Shown here one piece after another: positions 33,441 to 41,534 of a stretch of DNA of 41,569 bases; position 1 is the first letter of the stretch, and each line of letters begins with the position of its first letter. Under the pieces are notes generated by a model. It searched no databases and was not told the origin of the DNA. It saw only the letters and a list, made by a program, of their open reading frames with translations. The stretch lies in assembly GCA_016839905.1 (NCBI GenBank), contig JAEOTJ010000342.1, positions 1-41,569 on the forward strand, written 5' to 3'. Both the position numbers and the translations under genes were made by a program. Source of the DNA: Promethearchaeota archaeon. Lineage in GTDB: Archaea; Asgardarchaeota; Lokiarchaeia; Sigynarchaeales; SOKP01.

Positions 33441-34475
33441 TTAATCTTTATTTTCGAACTTTTTTATATATGTTTTATATTCTTGAGTTTTTTTCTTCTT
33501 TCTTTCCCGAACTAAATCAAGAGGATCGGTCTCTTCATCCTTTTTAATTATAAATTCTTCTTGAATTCTACGATCTATCTCATGTTTGAATTTCTCAATT
33601 TTTTCACTGATTTCTTCGCTGATTTTCCTCATTTCTTTTGGCTCCGCTACGATTTCTTTTAAATTCTTTCTTTTTTCTTTGCGCCTTCTTCTATGAAATT
33701 CTTCCTCTGAAAATTTAAAATAGTCTTGATAAGATTGTTGTTGCTTTTCTTGTTTTTTCTGTAATTGTTTAATCTTTTCCTTTTCCTTAGTTTCCTCAAT
33801 GATTTTTCTTTTTTCTTCTAATTCCTCTTTTGTAAGCTTAGTTTCAACATCATTTAGGAATTTATTAAAGGTAATTTGGTCATTAATATACACTTTTTTG
33901 AAATGCTCTATTAAGACGGGATTAATATCTTCAGGTATTCTACTTAACTCTATCTCTAACCTTGCTTTAATTAACGTATCATAAAAGTCTCTAATTTTTC
34001 TGATAGATGATATAAACAAAGAGTTTGATTTTAACGATTCTATTAATTCTAACCAAACATTTGATGTTATAGCCGGAATATAAGATGATCTATCTATTAT
34101 TTTACTAATGTTTTTGTTTTCAATCAAGGATAGACCAATTTTTTTTGTGAAATTTTGATTTAAATTAAGATTTTTCAGATTTTCTTTAAAAGAATCCTTA
34201 TACTTTTTGATTAAATCATCATAGAGTATAAGAAATTTATTTACATTCTCTTTAGATATTTTTATTAATTTTTCATAAATGTTTTGTAAAAGACCATTGA
34301 GATCTTGGATTTGAGTATAATATTTATCATTAAAAGTCTCTTTCTTAATCTCATTTTTCCTCTTTAAAAGAGTTTCATAAATTTGATCTAAAGTATTAAT
34401 TTTTCCCTGTAAATCATCAATTGGATTAGTGATTTCTTTTATTTTCTCCAAATTAAATAATTGGTTTTCAATCAT
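33441..34475 (-). CDS. Eight-gene cluster, gene 6: coiled-coil protein of unknown function
   Basis: 344 residues. Residues 1-130 are helical with heptad character (DDLQGKINTLDQIYETLLKR). A more globular middle (about 125-215) contains SSYIPAITSNVWLELIESL. A long, very charged coil follows (about 215-344; KRKIIEETKEKEKIKQLQKK). No catalytic motif is visible. It could be a scaffold or kleisin-like linker between the AAA protein (26 bp upstream) and the SMC-like protein (immediately downstream), but I cannot show this. Confidence 0.5.
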   Translation of the reverse strand: MIENQLFNLEKIKEITNPIDDLQGKINTLDQIYETLLKRKNEIKKETFNDKYYTQIQDLNGLLQNIYEKLIKISKENVNKFLILYDDLIKKYKDSFKENLKNLNLNQNFTKKIGLSLIENKNISKIIDRSSYIPAITSNVWLELIESLKSNSLFISSIRKIRDFYDTLIKARLEIELSRIPEDINPVLIEHFKKVYINDQITFNKFLNDVETKLTKEELEEKRKIIEETKEKEKIKQLQKKQEKQQQSYQDYFKFSEEEFHRRRRKEKRKNLKEIVAEPKEMRKISEEISEKIEKFKHEIDRRIQEEFIIKKDEETDPLDLVRERKKKKTQEYKTYIKKFENKD

Positions 34476-34501
34476 AATTATTTAAAATCCCTTAAATATT
34501 A

Positions 34502-35623
34502 TTATATTTCTGGGGGTCCACTATTTCTTTTTCTTTCACTTTTATTATTAGTCGTTTCTATATTATATTTTTTTGAATCAACTGAATTTCCATAAGTATC
34601 CAAGTGTATAGCAGTACCACCTACGATTTTTAACGACCGATAAAAAACATCATAGGTTAAAAATTCTGTTTGCATAGCTTTAAATAAAGCAACTCGTGTT
34701 CCTCTTTCTATATCAGAGCCAGAATATCCATGGGTTAAAGTTATTAATCCTTCAGTTTCAATGCATTTTAATATTTCCATCCAAAATGACTCCCCGTCAA
34801 ATTCAGACATTGAATACCCTAACTTTATTTCTAAATCTTTTTCAATCAATGCCATCTCCTTATACTCTTTATCTAGATTTTGTTGGATTTTCTGATCTAT
34901 TCCGATTTTAGCATTATTCACCTTTTTAAGAAAAGATTCAATTATTATTTTTCTTAAATGGTAATCTGGAAATTCAAAAGATAAATGAATTGTAAAACGA
35001 CGCCAAATTGCCGAATCTAATTGGTGCTCATGATTCGTAGCCCCAATAATCGCCAAGGGATATCCTTCATAATTTATACGATCAATAACTTGTAAGAATG
35101 AAATTACCGCTCTTTTAATTTCTCCTACTTCATGTACGCTTGATCTTTCTGAGCCAATAGCATCTATTTCATCGAAGAATATTACAAAAGCACCTCTTTC
35201 TTTGGCAATTTCAGCCGCTAGATCGACTACTCGACGGATTGTCTTAATTGTGTCTCCTAAAAGAGAGGAAATTAACCTATCCGCCTCAACAACACAGATC
35301 GGGATATTAAATTTCTTTGAAAACGCTCTTGCAAGTGTAGTTTTTCCTGTCCCTGGAGGTCCATAGAGAAGGGTTGTTAGATTTGGAGTTAAATTTGCTT
35401 TTTTAAGTTGATCTTGAAGGGCATCATATTTTTTAAGAGCTAAGAAGAAGTCTTCTAATATTTCTTTTTGAATTTCATTGCCTATTATATCATCAATATT
35501 TTCTTTTATATCAGAAGGAAAATATACGGCTCCATATTTACCCAAACTTTGTTTGATAATATCATCAGTATAAGTTAATCTATCTTTAGATTCATCATCT
35601 ATATCTTCAATTTTTTTACTCAT
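34502..35623 (-). CDS. Eight-gene cluster, gene 5: AAA-family ATPase
   Basis: 373 residues with one classical AAA module. Walker A is GPPGTGKT (88-95), Walker B is FVIFFDEID with D151/E152, sensor 1 is N197 in IIGATNHEHQLDSA, and the arginine finger is in IWRRF (208-209). The first 40 residues are variable, without an MIT or FtsH membrane segment. The sensor region reads LDSAIWRRF rather than the LRPGRFD of Cdc48/proteasomal ATPases. The C-terminal helical lid is long, with inserts (about 235-300), and ends in a disordered tail. It is likely the motor of the cluster. It is not convincingly Vps4, RuvBL or a proteasomal ATPase. Confidence 0.85.
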   Translation of the reverse strand: MSKKIEDIDDESKDRLTYTDDIIKQSLGKYGAVYFPSDIKENIDDIIGNEIQKEILEDFFLALKKYDALQDQLKKANLTPNLTTLLYGPPGTGKTTLARAFSKKFNIPICVVEADRLISSLLGDTIKTIRRVVDLAAEIAKERGAFVIFFDEIDAIGSERSSVHEVGEIKRAVISFLQVIDRINYEGYPLAIIGATNHEHQLDSAIWRRFTIHLSFEFPDYHLRKIIIESFLKKVNNAKIGIDQKIQQNLDKEYKEMALIEKDLEIKLGYSMSEFDGESFWMEILKCIETEGLITLTHGYSGSDIERGTRVALFKAMQTEFLTYDVFYRSLKIVGGTAIHLDTYGNSVDSKKYNIETTNNKSERKRNSGPPEI

Positions 35624-35642
35624 CTTTTATTCATCTATTTTT

Positions 35643-36908
35643 TTATTTTTTTTTTCTTTCTTTTTCAAATCTTTTACAATAAATTCCTATATCATCAATT
35701 AAATCCTTAAGATTGTCTACTTGAGCACCAATAAAGTTAAAAATTTCTTTTCTATATTGGATGCTATCTCTAATCTTCATTTTATCCAATCCTAGATAAT
35801 TTGGAAAACAAATAAGCTTCATTAAGTAGGGTAAGACCTTCTCATTTGTTTGTAAATCCTTAAATATTGTATAAAAAATATTCTCATCAGATAATTTCCA
35901 TTTTAAGATCCCCATATAAATTAAAAAAGCAAAATTCATTGCAATCCAATTTATTAACTCTTTTGATAAAAACCCGCGTCTCATTGATGCAAATGCTAAA
36001 TAATATAATATTAGGGTTTCATTACTGAATTGGGATGTGTATCTTATTGTTCCATCTGTTTGCTTTGACTCTCTTAAAAAATTATTTTTTAATAATATCT
36101 CTATAAAATCTTCTTTAGGTGCTAAAAATATACCGTCTAATACACGGAGTCCTAATCGTTCAGCAATACTTTCTAAAGCTTCCTCTTCTGCATTTGCAAT
36201 CGAATCGATATAGGGTGAAAAGACATCACTATTTAAAATCATTGGAATTTCATAATTCTCTTTTTCCGGAAATAAACCAAAATTTGGATCTAGATTATAA
36301 AGAGAGGTTATATTATTTATAATTTGATAGACTTTTGGAGAGATTCCTGGAATTAAAAAGAAATCTGGGCTTTTTAAATCATCACGGTAATAAGTATGCG
36401 GTTGGAGAATATGTCTTTGGCATTCATAATACTCAGGTGACTTTTTCAACAATAATTCATAAATCGTACCAACATTATTACCTCTGGGTAATAAAATTTC
36501 TTCGATAAATTTGACTAAGGAATATAAATATGTGTTTTGAAGATTAGTTTGGTCTGGATTAGTGATATGTTGTAATACATTCAGGGCATCAACAGATTCA
36601 TATAAAAATTCAATTATGTAATCTTTCATATCTATCGTGGTGATTTCATCCCTGTATTTAATGATAAAATCTTTAATAATTTCATATACATTAGACCGGT
36701 ACATTGCTGAAAATTCTGATAAAGCACGTACTTTACGAATATTTCGTTTTTCTTCTTCTTGTCGAATAGAATCTAATACTTCGGGATCTATTAATAAGTC
36801 AGGATCGAGTTCGATAATAATTCTTCTCGTTTCTCTAAGAATTGGTCTCATATGGCTAATAAATGTAAGATATCGGGGTAAAATATCGGTCCATTTTTCT
36901 CTTACCAT
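35643..36908 (-). CDS. Eight-gene cluster, gene 4: large helical protein, unknown
   Basis: 421 residues, soluble, mostly helical by composition. A candidate winged-helix segment lies near 260-300 (KEDFIEILLKNNFLRESKQ, then DGTIRYTSQFS). A repeated TPR-like character is possible in the first half but not clear. I recognise no family. It is 19 bp before the AAA gene and 24 bp after gene 3. Its C-terminal half (LILYYLAFASMRRGFLSK) resembles in rhythm the corresponding part of gene 3, so the two may be distant relatives. Confidence 0.5.
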   Translation of the reverse strand: MVREKWTDILPRYLTFISHMRPILRETRRIIIELDPDLLIDPEVLDSIRQEEEKRNIRKVRALSEFSAMYRSNVYEIIKDFIIKYRDEITTIDMKDYIIEFLYESVDALNVLQHITNPDQTNLQNTYLYSLVKFIEEILLPRGNNVGTIYELLLKKSPEYYECQRHILQPHTYYRDDLKSPDFFLIPGISPKVYQIINNITSLYNLDPNFGLFPEKENYEIPMILNSDVFSPYIDSIANAEEEALESIAERLGLRVLDGIFLAPKEDFIEILLKNNFLRESKQTDGTIRYTSQFSNETLILYYLAFASMRRGFLSKELINWIAMNFAFLIYMGILKWKLSDENIFYTIFKDLQTNEKVLPYLMKLICFPNYLGLDKMKIRDSIQYRKEIFNFIGAQVDNLKDLIDDIGIYCKRFEKERKKK

Positions 36909-36932
36909 TCTATATCACACTACTATATTATT

Positions 36933-38075
36933 TTATTCTTTAGTATCTGCACCAATAGTAACTTCTGCGAATATATTCGCTATCTCAACAAATATAGGGA
37001 TCTCAACCCTTACCATATTACCAAGTATCCACCTATTCACATCACGCAATAAAAAACGTATTTGGGAATGTAATTTTTTATTTATATCAGAGTCGATTAT
37101 TGTTGAAAGCCATAAACCTCCCCCAATTCTGTATGCTATGATTTTAATTAATGGTTCAAATAAGGATTCTAAGACTTGTTTCATCATCCAAGATTTAGGA
37201 ATCACACTCATAATCTCCTCATTATAAGATGGATCTCTCATAATAGGATCAGTATCTTCTACGGTGAGTTTAGGCATAAAACTTAACAACAAAATTAGGG
37301 AAAATATGGCAGAAATACCATTTGTTGTAAAGTTTCCTCCAATCTTTTTAAGATCCCCACGATTAACTGCAATATTTGCTAAAAATATGCATATAAAAAC
37401 ATTTCTATCAAAAGCTTCGGACACATAAGCCTGTCCCAAAATTTCATCAATAATAATATATTTTTCTTCCAGTATTTTTAAAATCCCATCCGGAAACGTA
37501 TAAAAAGTATATTTTTTTTTTTCACTTCTTCTTAAATTTTTTTCAACAATAAGTTCCTTTGATACAAGTCCAAATAAATCCACGAGCTGTTGAAGGTGTT
37601 TTTTAATATATTGCCGTGGTTTATTAGGATCTCCGAACATCGCAAAAAATTGGTGGTCAACAATATGAAAATCATTTCTTTTACTAAAGGCTTCAACCAT
37701 TCTATCAATAACGGGTCCTTGAGTTCCCGATGCTATTGTTTTTGTTTTCGATGACACAAATCCGTTTAGTAATTCATTAATTATAAAATCTTGCTCATGA
37801 GTTCGAGACTTTAATATTTTCTCAAACGCTTCTACGAAATCTATAGTATTAGGGAAAAAAGCGTTTTGAATTTTATCATCAATGGCTTGCTTGAAAATCA
37901 TTCCATCATTATTAGGAAAATGAATTCTCATATTATTTAATCTACTTAAAAGAGCTTCTTTAGCTCCGGGTATGTTTTCTACATCTCGATTTTCTAATTG
38001 CTCGATTGCTTTTTCAAGCCCTTTAACAAAATCTGCTAATAAATCTCTCCAGGTAGGATCTTTTCTTTCAACCAT
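36933..38075 (-). CDS. Eight-gene cluster, gene 3: helical protein with winged-helix candidate, unknown
   Basis: 380 residues, no membrane segments expected although one stretch (TTNGISAIFSLILLLSF) is hydrophobic. Around 145-215 a winged-helix-like pattern is visible: KPRQYIKKHLQQLVDLFGLV, SKELIVEKN, then a beta wing KKYTFYTFPDGILKIL. This suggests DNA or protein binding. I recognise no family. It lies 9 bp after gene 2 and 24 bp before gene 4, consistent with co-expression. Confidence 0.5.
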   Translation of the reverse strand: MVERKDPTWRDLLADFVKGLEKAIEQLENRDVENIPGAKEALLSRLNNMRIHFPNNDGMIFKQAIDDKIQNAFFPNTIDFVEAFEKILKSRTHEQDFIINELLNGFVSSKTKTIASGTQGPVIDRMVEAFSKRNDFHIVDHQFFAMFGDPNKPRQYIKKHLQQLVDLFGLVSKELIVEKNLRRSEKKKYTFYTFPDGILKILEEKYIIIDEILGQAYVSEAFDRNVFICIFLANIAVNRGDLKKIGGNFTTNGISAIFSLILLLSFMPKLTVEDTDPIMRDPSYNEEIMSVIPKSWMMKQVLESLFEPLIKIIAYRIGGGLWLSTIIDSDINKKLHSQIRFLLRDVNRWILGNMVRVEIPIFVEIANIFAEVTIGADTKE

Positions 38076-38084
38076 AATATTTTT

Positions 38085-39059
38085 TTAGTTTTCTAATTCC
38101 CAATTTAATTCTTTTGCAATTCTTCTTAAAGCATTAATTAAAGGTTTTAAAAATTTCTTATCGTAAATATTGGGGGAAGAGACACCTTTTTGAAGTTTCC
38201 ATCCCATCTGAGTCCCTTCGCCTATTTCTCTTTGACCGTATTTTAAAATATTGCCTAAATCTCTTGCCCACCAATAAAATCGTAGCCATTTTTTATTAGG
38301 ATTATCTTTTGAATAAATCACAACTAAAGCTTTCCATTCTCCCATTAGCCATTTAACTGTGATACCGCTTACAGGCAGATAATAATTCACAGGAAAGTTT
38401 GCATGAAAGTTATTATCTAAATCTTCCGGTGCAATATTAAAAATTGGTTGGTTGTAGCCTTCAAGAATGATTATTTCTCCACAATGAGGACATTCATAAT
38501 GAGACTTCATTTTAACTATTTTTTTATTACATTTTGGACATGTTTTATTTTCGGTAATTCTATATTTTATAATGTCTAACTTTTTTTCCTTTAAGAGTTG
38601 TTCCTCTGATTTTGGCTCTCTCTTTCCGAATTTACCTTTCCATACCCAAAAATCATCAAAAGAATCATCTATTTTTTCTAAAGCTTTGATAACATTTTTA
38701 AGAACTGCTACATCGTAAATCTTTATCATTCCTGCGTGTTGATAAAATGATTTTGACCACCATGATAAACGAACATATTTTTCACTTTGTAAATATCCCG
38801 AATGACAGATTAATGCTGCAAACCAACGGGTGTCCGTTTTATTTATTGTTATCCCTTTTTCACAAATTTCATATTGCTTATTTAAACTGACATTTTTATG
38901 AAAGTATTCCCCATTTTGAAATGTGCCTTCTTCAAGCTTTTGCTTTTCCTCTTCTTCTTTTTTCTCATCTTTTTCTTTGATAATTTTTTTACATTTTAGA
39001 CACTGGAAAATCCCTGCAACCAATGGCTCCATGTCCACATCACAACTGGGGCATTTCAA
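38085..39059 (-). CDS. Eight-gene cluster, gene 2: duplicated zinc ribbon plus PC4-like beta domain
   Basis: 324 residues built from two similar halves. Each half starts with a zinc ribbon (C3/C6/C20/C23 and C174/C177/C190/C193). It then has a beta-rich domain with an aromatic signature (KYVRLSWWSKSF and KWLRFYWWARDL) and an amphipathic helix (YDVAVLKNVIKALEKI and YDKKFLKPLINALRRI). The beta-sheet-plus-helix layout recalls PC4/Sub1-like ssDNA-binding domains, but I hold that loosely. The TTG start directly follows the stop of gene 1 (TAATTG), implying coupled translation. It may be the nucleic-acid-recognition part of the cluster. Confidence 0.55.
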   Translation of the reverse strand: MKCPSCDVDMEPLVAGIFQCLKCKKIIKEKDEKKEEEEKQKLEEGTFQNGEYFHKNVSLNKQYEICEKGITINKTDTRWFAALICHSGYLQSEKYVRLSWWSKSFYQHAGMIKIYDVAVLKNVIKALEKIDDSFDDFWVWKGKFGKREPKSEEQLLKEKKLDIIKYRITENKTCPKCNKKIVKMKSHYECPHCGEIIILEGYNQPIFNIAPEDLDNNFHANFPVNYYLPVSGITVKWLMGEWKALVVIYSKDNPNKKWLRFYWWARDLGNILKYGQREIGEGTQMGWKLQKGVSSPNIYDKKFLKPLINALRRIAKELNWELEN

Positions 39060-40157
39060 TTATTCATCACTGCTAGTTAATAAAAATCTTTCAAAATCTA
39101 AATTTAAAAGTTTAATATCTTTTTTATTATATTCTGAAATTTTATCTCGTATATTCATAATTTCTTCCCTTAGATTGATCAAGGATTCTTGAATTTTATT
39201 CACAAGATTCTCTTCATTAAAGGATACTTTCTCAATAAATTCTAAATAACTATATTTTTTTTGCGTTCCAGAATAATATTTTTTAATTTCTAAGATTTTT
39301 TCTTGGATCTGTTCCATAATGTATCTGTAATTTAATAATCTTAATAATTTTTCCTTCCATTCTTTAAAAATAGGATTCTCATTATTAATATTATCAAACT
39401 CAAATTTATCTGATAATTTTATCTTTTCTTCTTTAAGATAATTTACAATATCCTTATTTTCTTCTATTGCTTTATTTATTTTCTTAATTACCATCTTACT
39501 ATTTAAAGTAGAATCATATATAGTGATAAAATCTGTTATTTTTTCCAAAATTTCTTTAAACCTTTCATAAAAAGCTTCTATTGTGACTTCCATTTTTATA
39601 GCTTGATAAACATTCCCAAATTGGTCTAAAATATAATAGAGGTCATCAGAGAGAGTATAGTCATGCTCACCTATTTTAAAAATAAATGGATGGATGATGC
39701 CTGTTCTCTCACAATTCAACCCCTTTAGTCTTGTGATCGCTAAATTAAAGTTTCTTTTTGAGAGAAATTTAAATTTTTTTGTAATAATTATGAACAGAGT
39801 ATCGATAGGCGTCATAATAGTTCCTTGTTCTATTGTAACTGTTTCTTCACCTATTTTTATTTGGAAATCATCTTCTTTTTGTTCAAATTCTTGTTTACTT
39901 CTAATATTTTTAAATAATCCTAGATCTATTGCTACTTCAAGAAATTCATCACTTAAAATATTCAAATTGTTTTTAAATATCTCATCTAATACCAAGATTT
40001 TTTCATAAGATTCTAACAGATCTTGATCATTTAGATCATTGAGTAAATCGTTTCGTATAACATATAGGAAGATTATAATATATCTCATATTAACATCGTC
40101 AAGAATTTTATTGATGAGGTTCCTATCATACTCTAATGATAACGATTTATGTTCCAT
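39060..40157 (-). CDS. Eight-gene cluster, gene 1: helical protein, unknown
   Basis: 365 residues, lysine/glutamate/isoleucine-rich. The first 200 residues seem globular, with a short beta region (DFQIKIGEETVTIEQGTI). The rest is helical with coiled-coil character (about 205-350), ending LLNLDFERFLLTSSDE. I recognise no family or catalytic motif. It is the promoter-proximal gene of the eight, with a TATA-like element 22-28 bp before its ATG, and is divergent from the Elf1 homologue. Confidence 0.5.
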   Translation of the reverse strand: MEHKSLSLEYDRNLINKILDDVNMRYIIIFLYVIRNDLLNDLNDQDLLESYEKILVLDEIFKNNLNILSDEFLEVAIDLGLFKNIRSKQEFEQKEDDFQIKIGEETVTIEQGTIMTPIDTLFIIITKKFKFLSKRNFNLAITRLKGLNCERTGIIHPFIFKIGEHDYTLSDDLYYILDQFGNVYQAIKMEVTIEAFYERFKEILEKITDFITIYDSTLNSKMVIKKINKAIEENKDIVNYLKEEKIKLSDKFEFDNINNENPIFKEWKEKLLRLLNYRYIMEQIQEKILEIKKYYSGTQKKYSYLEFIEKVSFNEENLVNKIQESLINLREEIMNIRDKISEYNKKDIKLLNLDFERFLLTSSDE

Positions 40158-40178
40158 GACTAAAATCCACTACCTTAG

Positions 40179-40185
40179 TTATAAA
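40179..40185 (-). promoter_or_regulatory. TATA box for the eight-gene cluster
   Basis: On the minus strand tttataa lies 22-28 bp before the ATG at 40157. This is the right distance for a leaderless or nearly leaderless transcript. It is the only clear promoter-like element before a run in which gaps do not exceed 26 bp. Confidence 0.5.
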
Positions 40186-40378
40186 TTACATATTCCAAAT
40201 CAGTAAAAAAAGATAATATTAACAATTAAACATTGCAAAAAAGTTTTTCGATTTTTTAAGGAGAAACCAAAAAATTTTTTAGATTTTATTTCTTTTTATC
40301 TTTTAATATTTGATAAAGTAAATTTCTTTTTTTTTATGCTTAATATTAATTAGATTATTAAATAATAAGGAGATTTAA

Positions 40379-40960
40379 ATGGGAAGAAGAAAAAGAAAGC
40401 AGCAGACTTACAAACGAGTAAAAAGGGTTCCTAAAATTTTTACATGCCCATCTTGTGGTGAAAAGAGTGTTAAAGTTGAAAATATTAGGAAAAGTGCAAT
40501 AGCTACTGTAAAATGTGGTAATTGTGGGCTAACTAAAGATGTTCTTGTGAACTCAATTTCAGAGCCAGTTGATGCATTTGGCGATTTTATAGATATTTTT
40601 TATGCCGATCAAGAACTTCAAAGATTAGAAAAGCGCGTTGAAAAATTAAAGAAGCAAAATGAATATGGTGATATTGCTTTATGCTATTCTATTTTATCAG
40701 ATATTAGCAAAGCTAAGGCGACATTGGTAATGGAAGATGAAGATAACATAGATATGGATGAAGTAAATAGATGGAAACTTAAAGCTGAAGAATATAAACG
40801 GCTCGAAAAAGATGCTTTATTACATTTAGAATCTGAAGAGCTTGACAGGGGAATTAAAACTGATGATGAATCCTTATTCGCCGAACATGAAGAGAGTGAT
40901 ATAAAAAAAGAGCGAAAGATTAAAGATATTTTTGAGGATTCAGGATTTTTAGAATTTTAG
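40379..40960 (+). CDS. elf1: Elf1/ELOF1-type transcription elongation factor with coiled C-terminal extension
   Basis: 193 residues. The first 75 match the eukaryotic Elf1 plan: MGRRKRK basic start, zinc ribbon C23/C26 and C46/C49, then SEPVDAFGDFIDIF, the counterpart of the SEPVDVYSDWID segment of ELOF1. Elf1 binds RNA polymerase II near the downstream DNA. The extra ~115 residues are helical and acidic (ELQRLEKRVEKLKKQ and later DEDNIDMDEVNRW), and are absent from ELOF1. A strong Shine-Dalgarno (aaggag) precedes the ATG. The gene is divergent from the eight-gene cluster. Confidence 0.85.
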   Translation: MGRRKRKQQTYKRVKRVPKIFTCPSCGEKSVKVENIRKSAIATVKCGNCGLTKDVLVNSISEPVDAFGDFIDIFYADQELQRLEKRVEKLKKQNEYGDIALCYSILSDISKAKATLVMEDEDNIDMDEVNRWKLKAEEYKRLEKDALLHLESEELDRGIKTDDESLFAEHEESDIKKERKIKDIFEDSGFLEF

Positions 40961-41069
40961 GAATAATGATTAATTTCAAAAAAGTATTTTAAAAAGAATT
41001 TTGAAATTCAAATAGCATTAATGTGTAAAAGAATTAAAAATGAAAGAATAGTAAATAAATATTAATTTT

Positions 41070-41534
41070 TTAACCTGATCGTCGCTTAGCAAATAATTGT
41101 TTTAACTCACCCATAATAGCACCACGTAAACTTACTGGACTTGCAGGACGTGCAGGTCCTGGTCCTCCAGGTGGTGGCGGACCTCCAGGTGGTGGCGGAC
41201 CTCCAGGTGGCGGTCGTGGCCCTCCAGGTGGTGGCGGACCTCCAGGTGGCGGTCGTGGCCCTCCAGGTGGTGGCGGACCTCCAGGTGGCAGACCTCCAGG
41301 TGCTGCTATGGGTCTTGCTTTAAGATCTGAAATATCATGATATATAGTATCCATTCTATTTTCTATATCTTGAATTTGATTGAATAGACCAGATAGAGAA
41401 TTATCAACTAAATCTGGAATTCTAAGGACAATTGACATAATTTTTTCAACGATATAGCCAAAAGCATTAACTTTTTCCTCTATGGGACTCCGGCGAGCAT
41501 CATTTAAAAACGAGGCAAATTCTTCCGCACACAT
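41070..41534 (-). CDS. Polyproline-repeat protein with WASH-subunit-3-like N-terminus
   Basis: 154 residues in three parts. Residues 1-73 are helical/coiled (EKVNAFGYIVEKIMSIVLRI, then LSGLFNQIQDIENRMD), with a rhythm like the AFLN...LADLSLRIQQIETTL region of CCDC53 (WASH subunit 3). Residues 79-130 are Pro/Gly repeats (PPPPGGP type). A basic C-terminal motif (SLRGAIMGELKQLFAKRR) resembles a WH2 or short actin-binding helix. Together this looks like a small actin-nucleation regulator and profilin ligand. The eukaryotic comparison is from memory and not aligned. No membrane segment. Confidence 0.6.
   Translation of the reverse strand: MCAEEFASFLNDARRSPIEEKVNAFGYIVEKIMSIVLRIPDLVDNSLSGLFNQIQDIENRMDTIYHDISDLKARPIAAPGGLPPGGPPPPGGPRPPPGGPPPPGGPRPPPGGPPPPGGPPPPGGPGPARPASPVSLRGAIMGELKQLFAKRRSG
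41157..41302 (-). repeat. GC-rich tandem repeat coding Pro/Gly tract
   Basis: A 39-bp unit coding a GGPPPPGGPRPPP-like 13-residue block is repeated nearly exactly twice, with further shortened copies. The base composition differs strongly from the AT-rich surroundings because of Pro/Gly codons. The copy number may vary between strains or be mis-assembled. Confidence 0.8.

Noticed and set aside
34502..35623. AAA protein as Vps4 or a Cdc48/proteasomal ATPase
   Set aside because: No MIT domain, no second AAA module, no OB or HbYX features, and the sensor-1 region ends WRRF rather than RPGRFD. No ESCRT-III gene is in the window.
31267..40157. Eight-gene cluster as a known defence island (CRISPR, BREX, DISARM, restriction-modification, toxin-antitoxin)
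   Set aside because: No nuclease, methylase, protease, helicase or toxin motif seen, no repeats or mobile-element signs, and the flanking genes are housekeeping.
41141..41323. Plus-strand frame coding a Leu/Val/Gln-rich repeat
   Set aside because: It is the complement of the Pro/Gly repeat of the minus-strand gene and has no independent support.
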